From assembly GCA_018699955.1 (NCBI GenBank), contig JABISG010000151.1, positions 83,428 through 147,427 of the forward strand: a stretch of DNA of 64,000 nt, read 5' to 3'. A model generated the notes under the pieces. That model worked only from the letters and a program-made list of their open reading frames with translations. It was not told the DNA's origin and made no database searches. Position 1 is the stretch's first letter; each line of letters begins with the position of its first letter. Shown in pieces: positions 53,045-62,498 of the stretch. The position numbers and the translations under genes are program-made. The DNA comes from Planctomycetaceae bacterium (lineage in GTDB: Bacteria; Planctomycetota; Planctomycetia; Planctomycetales; Planctomycetaceae).

Positions 53045-54052
53045 TCATTTCTTGATGTGACTCGCCCAGATGAAAAAGCTGAGAACCGGTGCCACAGTCA
53101 GAAGGGCAAGGTAGGAACTGTTCCAGCCGAGCACCTTGGTGACCACGAAGTAGTCAAGTGCCGCCGAACCGATGACGCTCCAGCAAATCAGAATAACGCC
53201 CAGCAGCTTGCGCTGTTGTAATTCATCTGCCGTCATCTGCGAAGCCGCCTGTTTCTTTTTCGGCGCGGCCTTCTTGGAAGAGTTTTTTTGTTTGGATGCG
53301 GGCGCTGCCTGGTCGCCGGCGGCTTCATCTCGCATGCCGGGAGCAAAATACTGTGCAATCGCCTGATTGACTGATAGCGGAGTGGCGATGACGGCGCGCA
53401 TTGGCATGCCGTATCGCAACTGCATATCTTCTTCCAAATCCGGCGAGGGTTCATAGGCGCAGGCAACCAGCAGCACATCGTCGTCTGCAAACAGTGGCAG
53501 ACACTGATGACGTTTGACGACGTTTCTGGGTATGAGATCGAGCACCGAGTCGTCGGGGATCATCTCGGCCAGATTGACGTAGGGGCGTCCCAATTCCAGG
53601 GCATACCCTTGTGTGGCCGTTTCAATGTCGGTCAACTTCATCTGCACAACGGCGTCGCGCAGCGATAATCCACGGGCGTCGGCAAACGACTCTGCTTCGT
53701 CTCTTTGGTCGGATGTCGCGTGTCCCTCATCGACAATCCAGTCGGCCAACGTTGCGACGACGGCCCCTCCCGATTCGTCGAACTCGCGGCCCAGGCTGGC
53801 GTCGTATTCTTTCTTTCGGCCCAGATCTTTCAGGCAGAGCATGGCGCGTGCCAACTCATTCAGCAGATTCTGCGACTCGTTCGAATATTGGCCGCCTGCG
53901 TATTTGCGCACGTGGGCGTTCAGGCGGGTGTAGTTCTTGCTGATTTTCTCAACGTCGTCCTCGAACTGCACCAGCCGGAGCAAAGCGTAATGATCGGGCG
54001 GCTTTGGACCGTCGGGAATTCCAAGCCAATCTTTATAGACATCCACTGCCAC
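53045..54052 (-). CDS. J-domain-like plus GspE-N-like membrane protein, lacking HPD
   Basis: A 335-residue protein in three parts. Residues about 15-95 (PPDHYALLRLVQFEDDVEKI, LARAMLCLKDLGRKKEYDAS) look like a J domain: the Tyr-Leu-Leu start, basic helix and KKEYD end are there, but the His-Pro-Asp loop is absent (LNAHVRKYAGGQ occupies it). Residues about 100-245 resemble the GspE/MshE N-terminal domain. After a Lys/Ala-rich linker come two C-terminal membrane helices. It follows the Hsp70 gene at 54243 by 190 bases on the same strand, so it is probably a partner of it. Inferred; not shown biochemically. Confidence 0.82.
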   Translation of the reverse strand: MAVDVYKDWLGIPDGPKPPDHYALLRLVQFEDDVEKISKNYTRLNAHVRKYAGGQYSNESQNLLNELARAMLCLKDLGRKKEYDASLGREFDESGGAVVATLADWIVDEGHATSDQRDEAESFADARGLSLRDAVVQMKLTDIETATQGYALELGRPYVNLAEMIPDDSVLDLIPRNVVKRHQCLPLFADDDVLLVACAYEPSPDLEEDMQLRYGMPMRAVIATPLSVNQAIAQYFAPGMRDEAAGDQAAPASKQKNSSKKAAPKKKQAASQMTADELQQRKLLGVILICWSVIGSAALDYFVVTKVLGWNSSYLALLTVAPVLSFFIWASHIKK

Positions 54053-54199
54053 GCGGGCTTGCTCCTTGCAAAGGTCAGAAATCGGTGGTCAGAAGTCAGT
54101 TTTAGTCACTGCTTTTCTGATCTCTAATGTCTGTCCTCTGACTTTTCGTAACTTATTTCGTCCCGGATCCGCCAGTCGCGGGCTTCACAATTTCACACT

Positions 54200-54232
54200 C
54201 AACGTTCGCCGCGCCATTGTCGGCGAACGTTG
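54200..54232. terminator. Hairpin after the Hsp70 gene
   Basis: CAACGTTCGCCG (54200-54211), loop of nine bases, CGGCGAACGTTG (54221-54232): a perfect 12-base stem starting 10 bases after the Hsp70 stop on the minus strand. There is no T-run. It may be a partial terminator or an RNA-processing site limiting the downstream gene. Confidence 0.55.
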
Positions 54233-54242
54233 CTCAGATCGC

Positions 54243-55820
54243 CTATTCGATACTGTAACCCTTTGCCAGCGATTGGTAGGCGTCCAGGCCGGTGCCATCG
54301 AGACCGGAATCGCGAACGATTTCGGTCTCGGCTTGCTTGCCACTGGACTTTTCAATGGCGGTCGCATGAATTCGGCCACTGGCATCGTAGCTGTAGGTCA
54401 ATTCAACAGGCGACCCGGACGGCAAATTGGGAGGCAAATTCGTCACGCGGAAATCGCCGATCAGCGAGCAGGCATCGGGGTCACTGGCTTCCCCTTCGAG
54501 AATGTGGACGTGGACCCGCTGCTGATTCGGGCTGGTTGTCACAAACTTCTGCGTCACGCTGGCCGGGATGGTCGTGTTCTTGGGAATCATCACGTGATTC
54601 ATTTTACGTGACGTGTTGGACGGATCGGTGATCTTCACGCCCAGCGAGTGCGAATTCACATCCGATGTTGTGACAGACCGAAGCCGATTGATGATGGCCT
54701 GTGCCATGCGGCTGTCATCGCCGTACTGCCGCGACTCCAAAATTGCGGCGTGAATGGCCGCACCCTGCGCGACGGCTGCCTCGGGCATCATTTCACGGGT
54801 TGGTTCCCGTCCGCAGATGTCCTTCAACATCGTTTCAACAACCGGCATGTACGTCGAACCGCCCACGAGTACGAGTTCGTCCAAGTCATCGCGGCGGATT
54901 CCCGATTGCTTGAGGACTAACTCGGTCGTGTCGTGGGTCCGCTGCAATAGGTCGGCGGTCATACGCTCGAATTCGGCTCGCGTTAACGCAACCGTCAACG
55001 ATTTGCCTTCGTGGTAAACGTTTACCGGCACCTGGGACTTTTCGCTCAGTTGCCGTTTGACCTCTTCGCAATCCTGCGACATTCGTTGCAGCGTGTTGGG
55101 ATCGTCGCGGGGATCGACGCTGAATTTACTCAGGAACTGCTCAGCAACGTGATCGACAATTCTGCGACTCCAATCGAGTCCACCCAGCATGACGTCGCCA
55201 TCGGTTGCCAGTACACGGAAGGTACTTGCCGTGTAACTGACCACGGTCACGTCGAATGTTCCCCCGCCCAAATCGTAAACGAGAATGGTCCGTTCCTTAA
55301 ACTCTTTGTCGGTCCGACCCAGTTCTCCGCGGTTCCACGCATAGGCCAACGTGGCAGCCGTTGGCTCGTTGATGATGTCGATCACATTCAATCCCGCAAT
55401 TCGCCCGGCGTCCTGTGTCGCTTTGCGGCGGACGTCGTTGAAATAGTACGGAACGGTGATGACGGCATTGGCAATCGGCCCTACTTTTTCTTCGGCGTTC
55501 TGCTTCAGCTTTTTGAGAATCAGGGCGGAAATGAATTCCGGCGTCAGTTTCTTATCTTGATAGACAACGAAATAATCCTTGTTGCCCATCTGCCGCTTGA
55601 TCGACTCGACGATATGCCGAGGATCTTCAATCGAAAGCCGTTCGAATGACGGACCGACCATCACCGAACCCTGCTCGCCGAGCAGAACGACCGATGGAGT
55701 AATCGACCGGTCGTCGGTGTTCTCCAACAAAGCGGGATTGCCTTCGTTATCGAGCTGTGCGACGGCGGAGTACGTCGTACCCAAATCGATGCCGACTGTT
55801 TGACCTTCGAGAAGTTTCAT
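54243..55820 (-). CDS. Hsp70-family protein without lid domain
   Basis: A 525-residue Hsp70. The nucleotide-binding domain has VGIDLGTTYSAVAQLD, INEPTAATLAYAW, VYDLGGGTFDVTVV and LVLVGGSTYMPVV. The substrate-binding beta domain follows (about 380-500, HSLGVKITD, RVHVHILEGEASD), but the protein ends there, so the alpha-helical lid and tail of DnaK (about 640 residues) are absent. Usual DnaK partners (GrpE, DnaJ) are not adjacent; instead the next gene holds a J-like module without HPD. ATG 55820 follows TAAGGCT. Likely a specialised chaperone, not the main DnaK. Confidence 0.92.
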   Translation of the reverse strand: MKLLEGQTVGIDLGTTYSAVAQLDNEGNPALLENTDDRSITPSVVLLGEQGSVMVGPSFERLSIEDPRHIVESIKRQMGNKDYFVVYQDKKLTPEFISALILKKLKQNAEEKVGPIANAVITVPYYFNDVRRKATQDAGRIAGLNVIDIINEPTAATLAYAWNRGELGRTDKEFKERTILVYDLGGGTFDVTVVSYTASTFRVLATDGDVMLGGLDWSRRIVDHVAEQFLSKFSVDPRDDPNTLQRMSQDCEEVKRQLSEKSQVPVNVYHEGKSLTVALTRAEFERMTADLLQRTHDTTELVLKQSGIRRDDLDELVLVGGSTYMPVVETMLKDICGREPTREMMPEAAVAQGAAIHAAILESRQYGDDSRMAQAIINRLRSVTTSDVNSHSLGVKITDPSNTSRKMNHVMIPKNTTIPASVTQKFVTTSPNQQRVHVHILEGEASDPDACSLIGDFRVTNLPPNLPSGSPVELTYSYDASGRIHATAIEKSSGKQAETEIVRDSGLDGTGLDAYQSLAKGYSIE

Positions 55821-56163
55821 AGTTTAGCCTTAGGGGTACCTGTGTCGTCTGGCGGACCCCATTCAGGAGGTCTGCCGAATTCAAATTATTTGAGCGAAAT
55901 TACCGAATGTGGATTCGGGTGATGGGTCAACGCTTCCCGCCTGGCAGGAAAACGTTGGCAGCCTGACTTCTCAAGAATGGTGTAAGAAGCGTCCGTCGGA
56001 AAACGGGCCGTCTCCCTCAAATCAGAAAGACGCATGCCAACTCAAGTATTCTGCCAGTCAGGTGGCGTGGAATCAAGCGGTCGAGACATGCCGGCCGGTT
56101 TGACTTGCGAAGATCGCTGATAAATGTGTTGGAATATGTTGAGCGATAGCGACTCGGGAAACG
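55821..56163. other. Intergenic region upstream of the Hsp70 gene, 343 bases
   Basis: No gene is called; a 64-codon plus-strand frame (55909-56103) has no ribosome site or codon bias. It holds the Hsp70 promoter region; no CIRCE-type inverted repeat was seen. Confidence 0.55.
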
Positions 56164-56808
56164 TCATGGCGACGACCGCAGACGCAGTGAGAGCGACTCA
56201 TCTAATGTGTGCCGTTCGACAAGCTGCACGTATTCGTCGCGTTCCATCTTGCCTCCAAAGTACACAATATGCTCGACGAGATGGTCCCGCGACGGGGTCT
56301 CATCTGGCATCGAGTTGACGGCTTTGAGCATGGTTTCCAGCCCGCCCCGCTGGTCTCCGGCGGTGAAATCGATCTGGCCGATCATTGCGAGGGAAAGGGA
56401 GTTTGCTTCTTGGTCAGGCGCGCCGAGTTCTAAACTGCGGCGGAACATTTCGCGAGCTTGATCGGGACTGTTCATCCGTAAGACGTGTCCCAATCGGTGC
56501 AGGGCGGTGGCTTCGAGTTGCCGATCGCGCAACCGCGCAGCAGCCTGTTCGACGAGAGTATAGTTTTCTACCGCTTCGGTCGGTCGGCCCGATTGCTCGT
56601 GCATCTGACCGATACGCAGTTGGATGCGAGCGATTCCCAATTCATCGCTCAGCTCGATTAACGACTGCAGCACGTCCTCGTAGCAGCGAATCGCATCGTT
56701 CCAACGTTCTTCGGACACGGCCGCTTCGCCATCGGCCAAGCGTTGGCGAATAAACGTCTCGCTCGTGGAATTGGAGCCTGTTGAATTCGGGCCTGTTGTA
56801 TTAGACAT
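56164..56808 (-). CDS. TPR-repeat protein downstream of mgtE
   Basis: A 214-residue cytoplasmic protein with TPR units (SEERWNDAIRCYEDVLQSL, RPTEAVENYTLVEQAAARL, LEATALHRLGHVLRMNSPDQ). The ATG at 56808 is 17 bases past the mgtE stop, so it is probably translated from the same message; an ATG at 56841 would overlap. Function beyond protein contacts is unknown. Confidence 0.8.
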   Translation of the reverse strand: MSNTTGPNSTGSNSTSETFIRQRLADGEAAVSEERWNDAIRCYEDVLQSLIELSDELGIARIQLRIGQMHEQSGRPTEAVENYTLVEQAAARLRDRQLEATALHRLGHVLRMNSPDQAREMFRRSLELGAPDQEANSLSLAMIGQIDFTAGDQRGGLETMLKAVNSMPDETPSRDHLVEHIVYFGGKMERDEYVQLVERHTLDESLSLRLRSSP

Positions 56809-56824
56809 ACGAAACAGCCTCACG

Positions 56825-58177
56825 TCACCCCGCGAATGCAAAGTGCATCAGCAACGCGACAGAGAAATAAGTCACCACGCCGAATACATCAACCATTGCA
56901 GCGATGAGCGGATTGGACATTAACGCCGGGTCCATGCCCACCGACTTGAACAGCAACGGCAACATGGCACCGGTTACGGTTCCCAACATGACCACTAGAA
57001 ACACGGTCACTCCAACAACTGCGGCCGGTTCGACACCTTCGAACAACAGAGCCGAGCCAAACCCGAGCACGGCCAACCCTCCGCCGAGTAGCAATGCAAG
57101 CCGGAATTCACGGCTGATAATCTCCCAATTCTGGCTGCGGTCGATCTGCTCGACGGCAAGCAGGCGTATGACCAACGTGGCCGATTGGGAGCCGGCATTT
57201 CCGCCGCTGGCCAGCACCAACGGCAAGAAGAGGATCAGCCAGGCGAACTGCTGCGAAGTGCTCTCGAAGCCTCGAAGGATTGAAGCGGTCGCCAACGCCG
57301 CCCCCAGCAGCAGCACAAGCCAGATGCCGCGTTTCCACGTCAATGTTAACAGCGATGTCGAAAGGTAGCTGTCTTCCAACGGTTCAACCGCACCAAGCCG
57401 GTGGGCGTCTTCGGTGGCTTCCTGCTGGACGACATCGAGTACGTCGTCGTGGGTGATGATGCCCACCAGGCGGTTCTGATTATCAACGACCGGAATGGCG
57501 ATGAAGTCGTACCGTGCCAACTCGTTGGCAACAACTTCCTGATCATCATCGACGCGGACCGAGATCACGCTGCGCGTCATGATGTCGCCGAGACGTGCAT
57601 CGGGTCGCGCCAAAATCAGTTCCCGCAGCGTGACGAATCCGAGCAGATGCCGTTCTTCATCGAGAACATAAACGTAGTAGATCGTTTCACGGTCGGGTGC
57701 CTGCTGCCTGAGGCGTTCGATGGCCTCGTTGACACTGATGTCTTCGGGCAGCGACGCGTACTCGGTCGTCATGATCGAGCCGGCGCTGTCCTCCGGGAAC
57801 GACAACAGCCTGCGGATGTCGCTTCGTTCGGCCTGCGCGACAAGCGGAAGTAGCCGTTCGACTAATTCCGGGTCCATTCGTTCCAGCAAGTCGACGCGGT
57901 CGTCGGGCGCCATTTCTTCCAGCAACTGTGTCAGCCGATCACGATCAACGCCTTCGACCAGCGTGACCTGAAGGGGCAATTCGAGAAACTGAAAAATCTC
58001 AACCTGCAGCGGCAACGGGCTATGAGAAAGGACACGCCAGACTTCGGCGCTCGAAAGCGAGCCAAGCACTTCAGCAGTTGCTGCCGGGTGGAACACTTCG
58101 CAGAATTCGCGCAGACCGTCGGCGTCATCTTCCTGCAACAGGATTTGCAGATCGGGAAGCAGAAGCTGGCTGTACAT
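56825..58177 (-). CDS. mgtE: MgtE-family magnesium transporter
   Basis: A 450-residue Mg2+ channel: an N-terminal MgtE_N superhelix (LDLQILLQEDDADGLREF-like, about 5-130), two CBS domains (about 135-260: SVNEAIERLRQQAPDRETIYYVYV and SVRVDDDQEVVANELARYDFIAIPVVDN), then about five membrane helices with LPLVLASGGNAGSQSATLVIR (segments GGNAGSQSATLV) which line the pore. ATG 58177 gives MYSQLLLPDLQILL. It is probably the housekeeping magnesium uptake system, gated by cytoplasmic magnesium. Confidence 0.93.
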   Translation of the reverse strand: MYSQLLLPDLQILLQEDDADGLREFCEVFHPAATAEVLGSLSSAEVWRVLSHSPLPLQVEIFQFLELPLQVTLVEGVDRDRLTQLLEEMAPDDRVDLLERMDPELVERLLPLVAQAERSDIRRLLSFPEDSAGSIMTTEYASLPEDISVNEAIERLRQQAPDRETIYYVYVLDEERHLLGFVTLRELILARPDARLGDIMTRSVISVRVDDDQEVVANELARYDFIAIPVVDNQNRLVGIITHDDVLDVVQQEATEDAHRLGAVEPLEDSYLSTSLLTLTWKRGIWLVLLLGAALATASILRGFESTSQQFAWLILFLPLVLASGGNAGSQSATLVIRLLAVEQIDRSQNWEIISREFRLALLLGGGLAVLGFGSALLFEGVEPAAVVGVTVFLVVMLGTVTGAMLPLLFKSVGMDPALMSNPLIAAMVDVFGVVTYFSVALLMHFAFAG

Positions 58178-58289
58178 GGTGGCACCCGTGGTAATCTTGC
58201 GGGCTGCCCTACATGATACGCCGCCCCCCACGCATCATAGGTTGCAGTGAGAGAGAGGGCGAGCGAAGTCACACTCCGAAATCAATCTT

Positions 58290-59117
58290 CTACGTTGCCG
58301 GCGCGGCGTCGAATCCTTGTTCTTGCAAATAACGTCGGCTCGATTCGAGGTTGCTCCAGATAGCGGCGTGCGAATCTATTTCAAAGAGGATCGGGCCGCC
58401 GTAGCCCATCTGTTTCAGTGCGGCCGCTTGCGCTTTCCAGTCGATGTCGCCGTTGGCCACTGTGGTCAACGGGCCGCCGGATCGCTGTTTGGCGTGAACC
58501 ATCGACAATTCTGCTGGCTTCAACGACGCTGTGATTACAGCCGGATCGACACCATCGCCGGGAAAGAGCAGATTGCATGGATCGTAACAGAGCCGCAACC
58601 GATCGCCATCTGGCCCGAGTTCACTTCGCGCCGCATCGAAGGCGGCACGGAACTCAGACCACGGCTGCAGGGAATGTTCGACTGAAAGAATTCCGTCCAA
58701 CTCAATCATCGCACGGGTGAGTCGGGCAATTTGGTTGCCGACTGTTTGAGGAGAATCCGCAATCAGTTTTGTCGAAAGGTCCACCAGACGCAGATGCGGA
58801 GCGTACTCACCGGCGACGGCATGTGCAGCCCACTTGCCCGCTGTAAACACTTCATCGTCGGCCAAAAAACCGACTTGCAGAAAGGGGACGGCTATCGCTA
58901 CGTCGAAACGGATGCCGGGAAACGATTCACTTAGAACGGTCATCGACTCGGGAAGCGGCAGCGGTTCATCGCCCGTTTCAAACTCGCCCAAGCATGTCTG
59001 CCGCAACTCGATGACGCGATATCCCCGCGCGACGGCCTCACCGATCAGATCGGTTAATAACGCACCGGCTGCGAGTTGCTTCCGAAAACAATTTGATACG
59101 ATGCCCCAAGCCGTCAT
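58290..59117 (-). CDS. Sugar-phosphate isomerase/epimerase (TIM barrel), copy 3
   Basis: A 275-residue barrel, WGIVSNCFRKQLAAGALLTD at the start, GILSVEHSLQPWSEF and RLRLCYDPCNLLFPGDG later, and GYGGPILFEIDSHAAIW at the end. The Glu/Asp/His pattern of the family is present. ATG 59117 is chosen over the upstream 59183. It lies 62 bases after the Moco-domain gene on the same strand. Substrate unknown. Confidence 0.85.
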   Translation of the reverse strand: MTAWGIVSNCFRKQLAAGALLTDLIGEAVARGYRVIELRQTCLGEFETGDEPLPLPESMTVLSESFPGIRFDVAIAVPFLQVGFLADDEVFTAGKWAAHAVAGEYAPHLRLVDLSTKLIADSPQTVGNQIARLTRAMIELDGILSVEHSLQPWSEFRAAFDAARSELGPDGDRLRLCYDPCNLLFPGDGVDPAVITASLKPAELSMVHAKQRSGGPLTTVANGDIDWKAQAAALKQMGYGGPILFEIDSHAAIWSNLESSRRYLQEQGFDAAPAT

Positions 59118-59179
59118 GACGCCGCCCACCAAAGGACATAGTGAATCGTCTGCAAAAGAACTCTGCCACCGGCCGCTTC

Positions 59180-59620
59180 TCACGCGCGGGTATCCGGGCC
59201 TTTGCCCTCGGATAATTCGACGCGATCGACGTTCTTGACGTTGGCGCAGTCGTCCAAATCATCTGTCCGGCAGGCGGCCGAGTTGGAAATGATGAAACGA
59301 ATTGGCCCACCCTCTTCCGCCTTGAGCGCACGGTTCTCGATTTGATAGACGAGAACGCCTCGCTCGCGCACCGCATCGAGCGGAACGCTTGCGGAAAAAC
59401 CGTCGAGCGACGAACTCATTGTCAGGTGGGTTGCTGAGGAACGCGGCCGGACACGCTGCAACACCGATTCCAACGTGACGCCATCCCCCTTGCGCCGGGC
59501 ATCGATCTGGCTGACATCGCGAACCTGCTCTTCTTCAGCGAACGCGGAAAAATCGGCCTGCGACAACTCCAGCGGTTGTTCAACCTGCCCTTCCACGCGC
59601 ACCAGAACGCTATCGCTCAT
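59180..59620 (-). CDS. Short sulfite-oxidase-fold (Moco-domain) protein
   Basis: A 146-residue protein matching part of the molybdopterin-dependent oxidoreductase (SUOX/YedY) domain: VEGQVEQPLELSQADFSAF, KGDGVTLESVLQRV, GFSASVPLDAV and GGPIRFIISNSAACRTDDLD followed by CANVKNVDRVELS. Full-length members are much longer, and the usual Moco Cys region upstream is not visible, so it may have lost catalysis. GTGGAAA precedes ATG 59620. It is probably in an operon with the isomerase gene downstream. Confidence 0.72.
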   Translation of the reverse strand: MSDSVLVRVEGQVEQPLELSQADFSAFAEEEQVRDVSQIDARRKGDGVTLESVLQRVRPRSSATHLTMSSSLDGFSASVPLDAVRERGVLVYQIENRALKAEEGGPIRFIISNSAACRTDDLDDCANVKNVDRVELSEGKGPDTRA

Positions 59621-59774
59621 TGTTTTCCACCCAACGAAATTCAAATAACTGCTGTAAGATCAACAGCCAGTATGCGGCACGAAAACGTGGAACGCCAGCC
59701 ATCGCGTCGATGGGCAGCGAAACCACAAGCGAGTTTTCGGTCATCTTTTGCGTGGACTCATCGCGAACGATGAT

Positions 59775-60917
59775 TTAACCGGGCGAGGAATGCAGCCAGA
59801 CATCGACTTTCCGACGGAGAGAGCCGAGGCGGCTGCGGGTGGTGCGGTAGGCGTGTTCTAAATAGAAGCGGGCGAGTTGAGCGCGACGCGGTGCAGGAAT
59901 CGTCAAATCGACGCAACTGCGATTGTGCGTCGCCCAGTCCCGTTTGTGTTTGTAGTCGCCGCGCAGATAATCCCAATTGCTTACGCCGTTTGCGACGGCC
60001 CATTCGAGCATAGAGAAATGCAGCGCATGACCGGGGCGCAAGCGGAGATGGTCCGGATCGTGTCCCCGCTGGTATTCGTAGACCGTATCGCCCTGCCGAA
60101 AACCGTAACAGGCAGCCAACGCGTTGCCGTCCAATCGAAGCGATGCAAGGACGAGCATTCCCCGATTCAGATAGTCGCGTGCCACCTCGGTGTGAAACGC
60201 GTCGAAACGGGGGTCGGCAAAGCAGCCCGGTTGTCCCGCGGCGGCCCAGTGACGGTTGTGGAGCGTTCGCAGTTCGTCCCAGCAGCGCTCGAATTGCGAT
60301 GTGTCTTCGGCCACTTCAAACTCAACGTTCTCACGATCGTCGAATTCACGCCGAATGCGGCGGAGCTTCGTCCGCCGTGATGATGAGAGTCCATCGAGGT
60401 AAACATCCCACGAGTCGGGCAGTTGCACGACCCAATTGGAAACTCCGCCGGCTCGAATGGCAGAGACCTCTCGCGATGTCAGATTTTCTTCGACGACGGC
60501 AAGTTGCCGGCTGTCGGCGGGGATGTCGGTCCAACGTATCACATCCCACTCTCGGCCCATGTCGTTCAGCAGGAATTCAAAAAACGCCGACACGACAGTT
60601 TCTTCGGCACCCTGTTCGATAAGCAGCCCCAGGTATTCGGAGCAGACTTCCGTGCCGCCAAGGAAGCGGACCGCCCTGACACGAAATGGAAAAAGTTCCA
60701 CATCGATGAACAGTGGCGCGATTCCCATCAAACGGTTGCCGTCCCGAGCCGTAAGGATTCGCAATGAGTGTCCGTCGCCAAAGTGTTTCCACCAGGCACG
60801 CAACCAGGAGCGACACCGAAAGGGGTTATCGTCATCGCCGGCGGCAACGAGCGCGTCCCATTCGCCGGCCAGCAGATCCCACTGCTCGATATTGTCGATC
60901 AGCTCGACTTGGAGCAT
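59775..60917 (-). CDS. GNAT/BioF2-like (FemAB-type) acyltransferase
   Basis: A 380-residue protein with the CelD/BioF2-like acyltransferase pattern: N-terminal DNPFRCRSWLRAWWKHFGDG and SLRILTARDGNRLMGIAPLF, then LDGNALAACYGFRQGDTVYEYQRGHDPDH and GHALHFSMLEWAVANGVSNWDYLRGDYKHK. Such proteins often act in exopolysaccharide or cellulose gene sets. ATG 60917 gives the usual start; the open frame continues to 61016. The substrate is not known. A galE gene follows upstream. Confidence 0.84.
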   Translation of the reverse strand: MLQVELIDNIEQWDLLAGEWDALVAAGDDDNPFRCRSWLRAWWKHFGDGHSLRILTARDGNRLMGIAPLFIDVELFPFRVRAVRFLGGTEVCSEYLGLLIEQGAEETVVSAFFEFLLNDMGREWDVIRWTDIPADSRQLAVVEENLTSREVSAIRAGGVSNWVVQLPDSWDVYLDGLSSSRRTKLRRIRREFDDRENVEFEVAEDTSQFERCWDELRTLHNRHWAAAGQPGCFADPRFDAFHTEVARDYLNRGMLVLASLRLDGNALAACYGFRQGDTVYEYQRGHDPDHLRLRPGHALHFSMLEWAVANGVSNWDYLRGDYKHKRDWATHNRSCVDLTIPAPRRAQLARFYLEHAYRTTRSRLGSLRRKVDVWLHSSPG

Positions 60918-61250
60918 GAGAGGAAACCTCGAATATCGAAGACGGCCGCCTGCCGCTGTTGGAAAAGGGGAGAGAGCGTTCTTTTGTGCGCATGGGCGAT
61001 GTGCGTCGCGCGTCACCGATGCGACATTTTCGTATGCAAATCTAGCTTACAACGCGGGCTTTGGCGGGAGACGTGGCGTGAATTTGTTGAATAATTCACC
61101 GTGGCGGAAGGCATACCACCTACAGCGAGAGACGTGGGTGACGCAACTATCCGTTGCTGAACGGGTGCCACTGGCGTGTCGCCAGTGCAAAGTTGTGGAC
61201 ACTGGCGACACGCCAGTGGCACCCAAAGCGGATAACCGGAATGTGGGACG
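60918..61250. other. Gap between galE and the acyltransferase gene, 333 bases
   Basis: No gene is called. It holds a double copy of repeat family A (61163-61224) and the leader of the acyltransferase gene. Confidence 0.6.
61163..61224. repeat. Repeat family A, two facing copies
   Basis: A copy of family A at 61163-61187 (GGGTGCCACTGGCGTGTCGC and CAGTG) and its exact inverse at 61200-61224, separated by 12 bases. Each copy holds its own small hairpin, and together they form a 25-base perfect inverted repeat. It lies after galE on the minus strand. Confidence 0.88.
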
Positions 61251-62267
61251 TTACCCGTTATCCGCCGACCTGGTCGCAGCGTCGGCATAACCGTCAGGAT
61301 GCTGCTGATACCAACGCCACGCGCTGCCGATGATCTCGTCGAGATCGGTCATTTGCGGTTGCCAGCCCAATTCCTCTCGTGCCGCATCGGCTGCTGCGAC
61401 GAGTACCGGCGGGTCTCCCGGACGCCGCTCTCCCAATTCGATGGGGACATTCTGACCGGTCACTCGGGTAGCGGCATCGATGACTTCCTTCACAGAAAAT
61501 CCGCGGCCGATGCCGAGATTGTAAAAGCGTGCATCGCCCGGCCGAATGGCACCGAGGGCCAACCGATGCGCATCGCACAAATCTTCCACGTGGATGTAAT
61601 CGCGAATGCAGGTGCCGTCGTCGGTTTCGTAATCGGAACCGAAAATTGTGACGCAGTGACGTTTTTCAATGGCCGGTTGAAGTGCAATGGGAATGAGATG
61701 AGTCTCTGGATCGTGATCTTCGCCCAAGCTGCCGTCGGCGGCTGCCCCGGCGACATTGAAGTATCGCAGTGCAACAAAACCGAACTCCGCATCGGAGAGA
61801 ACCTTATCTCGCAGAATTCGTTCCACAAACAGTTTGGAGTGGCCGTAAGGGTTGATTGGTCGTTGTGGCGTGGTCTCGCGGATGGGCATTTCGTCTGGAA
61901 TGCCGTAGGTCGCTGCCGTCGAACTGAAGACAATCTGTTTCACGCCTGCGGCATCCATCGCTTCGAGCAAGCCGAGAGTGCCGCAGGTGTTGTTTCGATA
62001 GTAGCGGTACGGGAGAACAACCGATTCCCCGACAAGACTGAAGGCGGCGAAATGGACGACCGCCGTTACCGAATGATTGCGCAGTATTGTTTCGATACGT
62101 GCCGAGTCGGCGACATCGGCTTCGTAGAAAGTGGCCTGCTGATGAACGGCTGCACGGTGACCGGTCGACAGATTATCGACGACGACAACCTCTTCTCCCC
62201 GCTCAATGAAATGCTTTACCGCATGGGAGCCAATGAATCCGGCTCCACCCGTGACGAGAATTGCCAC
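61251..62267 (-). CDS. galE: UDP-glucose 4-epimerase
   Basis: A 338-residue short-chain dehydrogenase-type epimerase: NAD site LVTGGAGFIGSHAV, catalytic Ser/Thr and Tyr-x-x-x-Lys (IVFSSTAATYG and YGHSK), and VALRYFNVAGA. It interconverts UDP-glucose and UDP-galactose. The start is GTG 62267, because GGAGG lies 5 bases before it; GTG 62273 is a second choice. It may feed envelope polysaccharide made with the neighbouring acyltransferase. Confidence 0.95.
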   Translation of the reverse strand: MAILVTGGAGFIGSHAVKHFIERGEEVVVVDNLSTGHRAAVHQQATFYEADVADSARIETILRNHSVTAVVHFAAFSLVGESVVLPYRYYRNNTCGTLGLLEAMDAAGVKQIVFSSTAATYGIPDEMPIRETTPQRPINPYGHSKLFVERILRDKVLSDAEFGFVALRYFNVAGAAADGSLGEDHDPETHLIPIALQPAIEKRHCVTIFGSDYETDDGTCIRDYIHVEDLCDAHRLALGAIRPGDARFYNLGIGRGFSVKEVIDAATRVTGQNVPIELGERRPGDPPVLVAAADAAREELGWQPQMTDLDEIIGSAWRWYQQHPDGYADAATRSADNG

Positions 62268-62498
62268 AATCACCTCCGAGTGGTCTCAGCGGCATCGGTC
62301 GATCTGCCAGCTTCAGCGGGCGCGATGCACTATCCGCCGGAAGAATAGCACATCGGCACTGGATGCCACATGCTGAGTGGAGAGAAATCGAGCATCGCCG
62401 GCCCTTTGCGCGGGCGAGTGAGTTGCCCGTGCTTTACTGCCGCCAATTCATGCCTTAGCAATTGCTCTTTCAAGTCTCTCTAACGACGTGCGTTCTTG

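Noticed and set aside
61299..62348. 349-codon plus-strand frame antisense to galE
   Set aside because: galE is beyond doubt on the minus strand.
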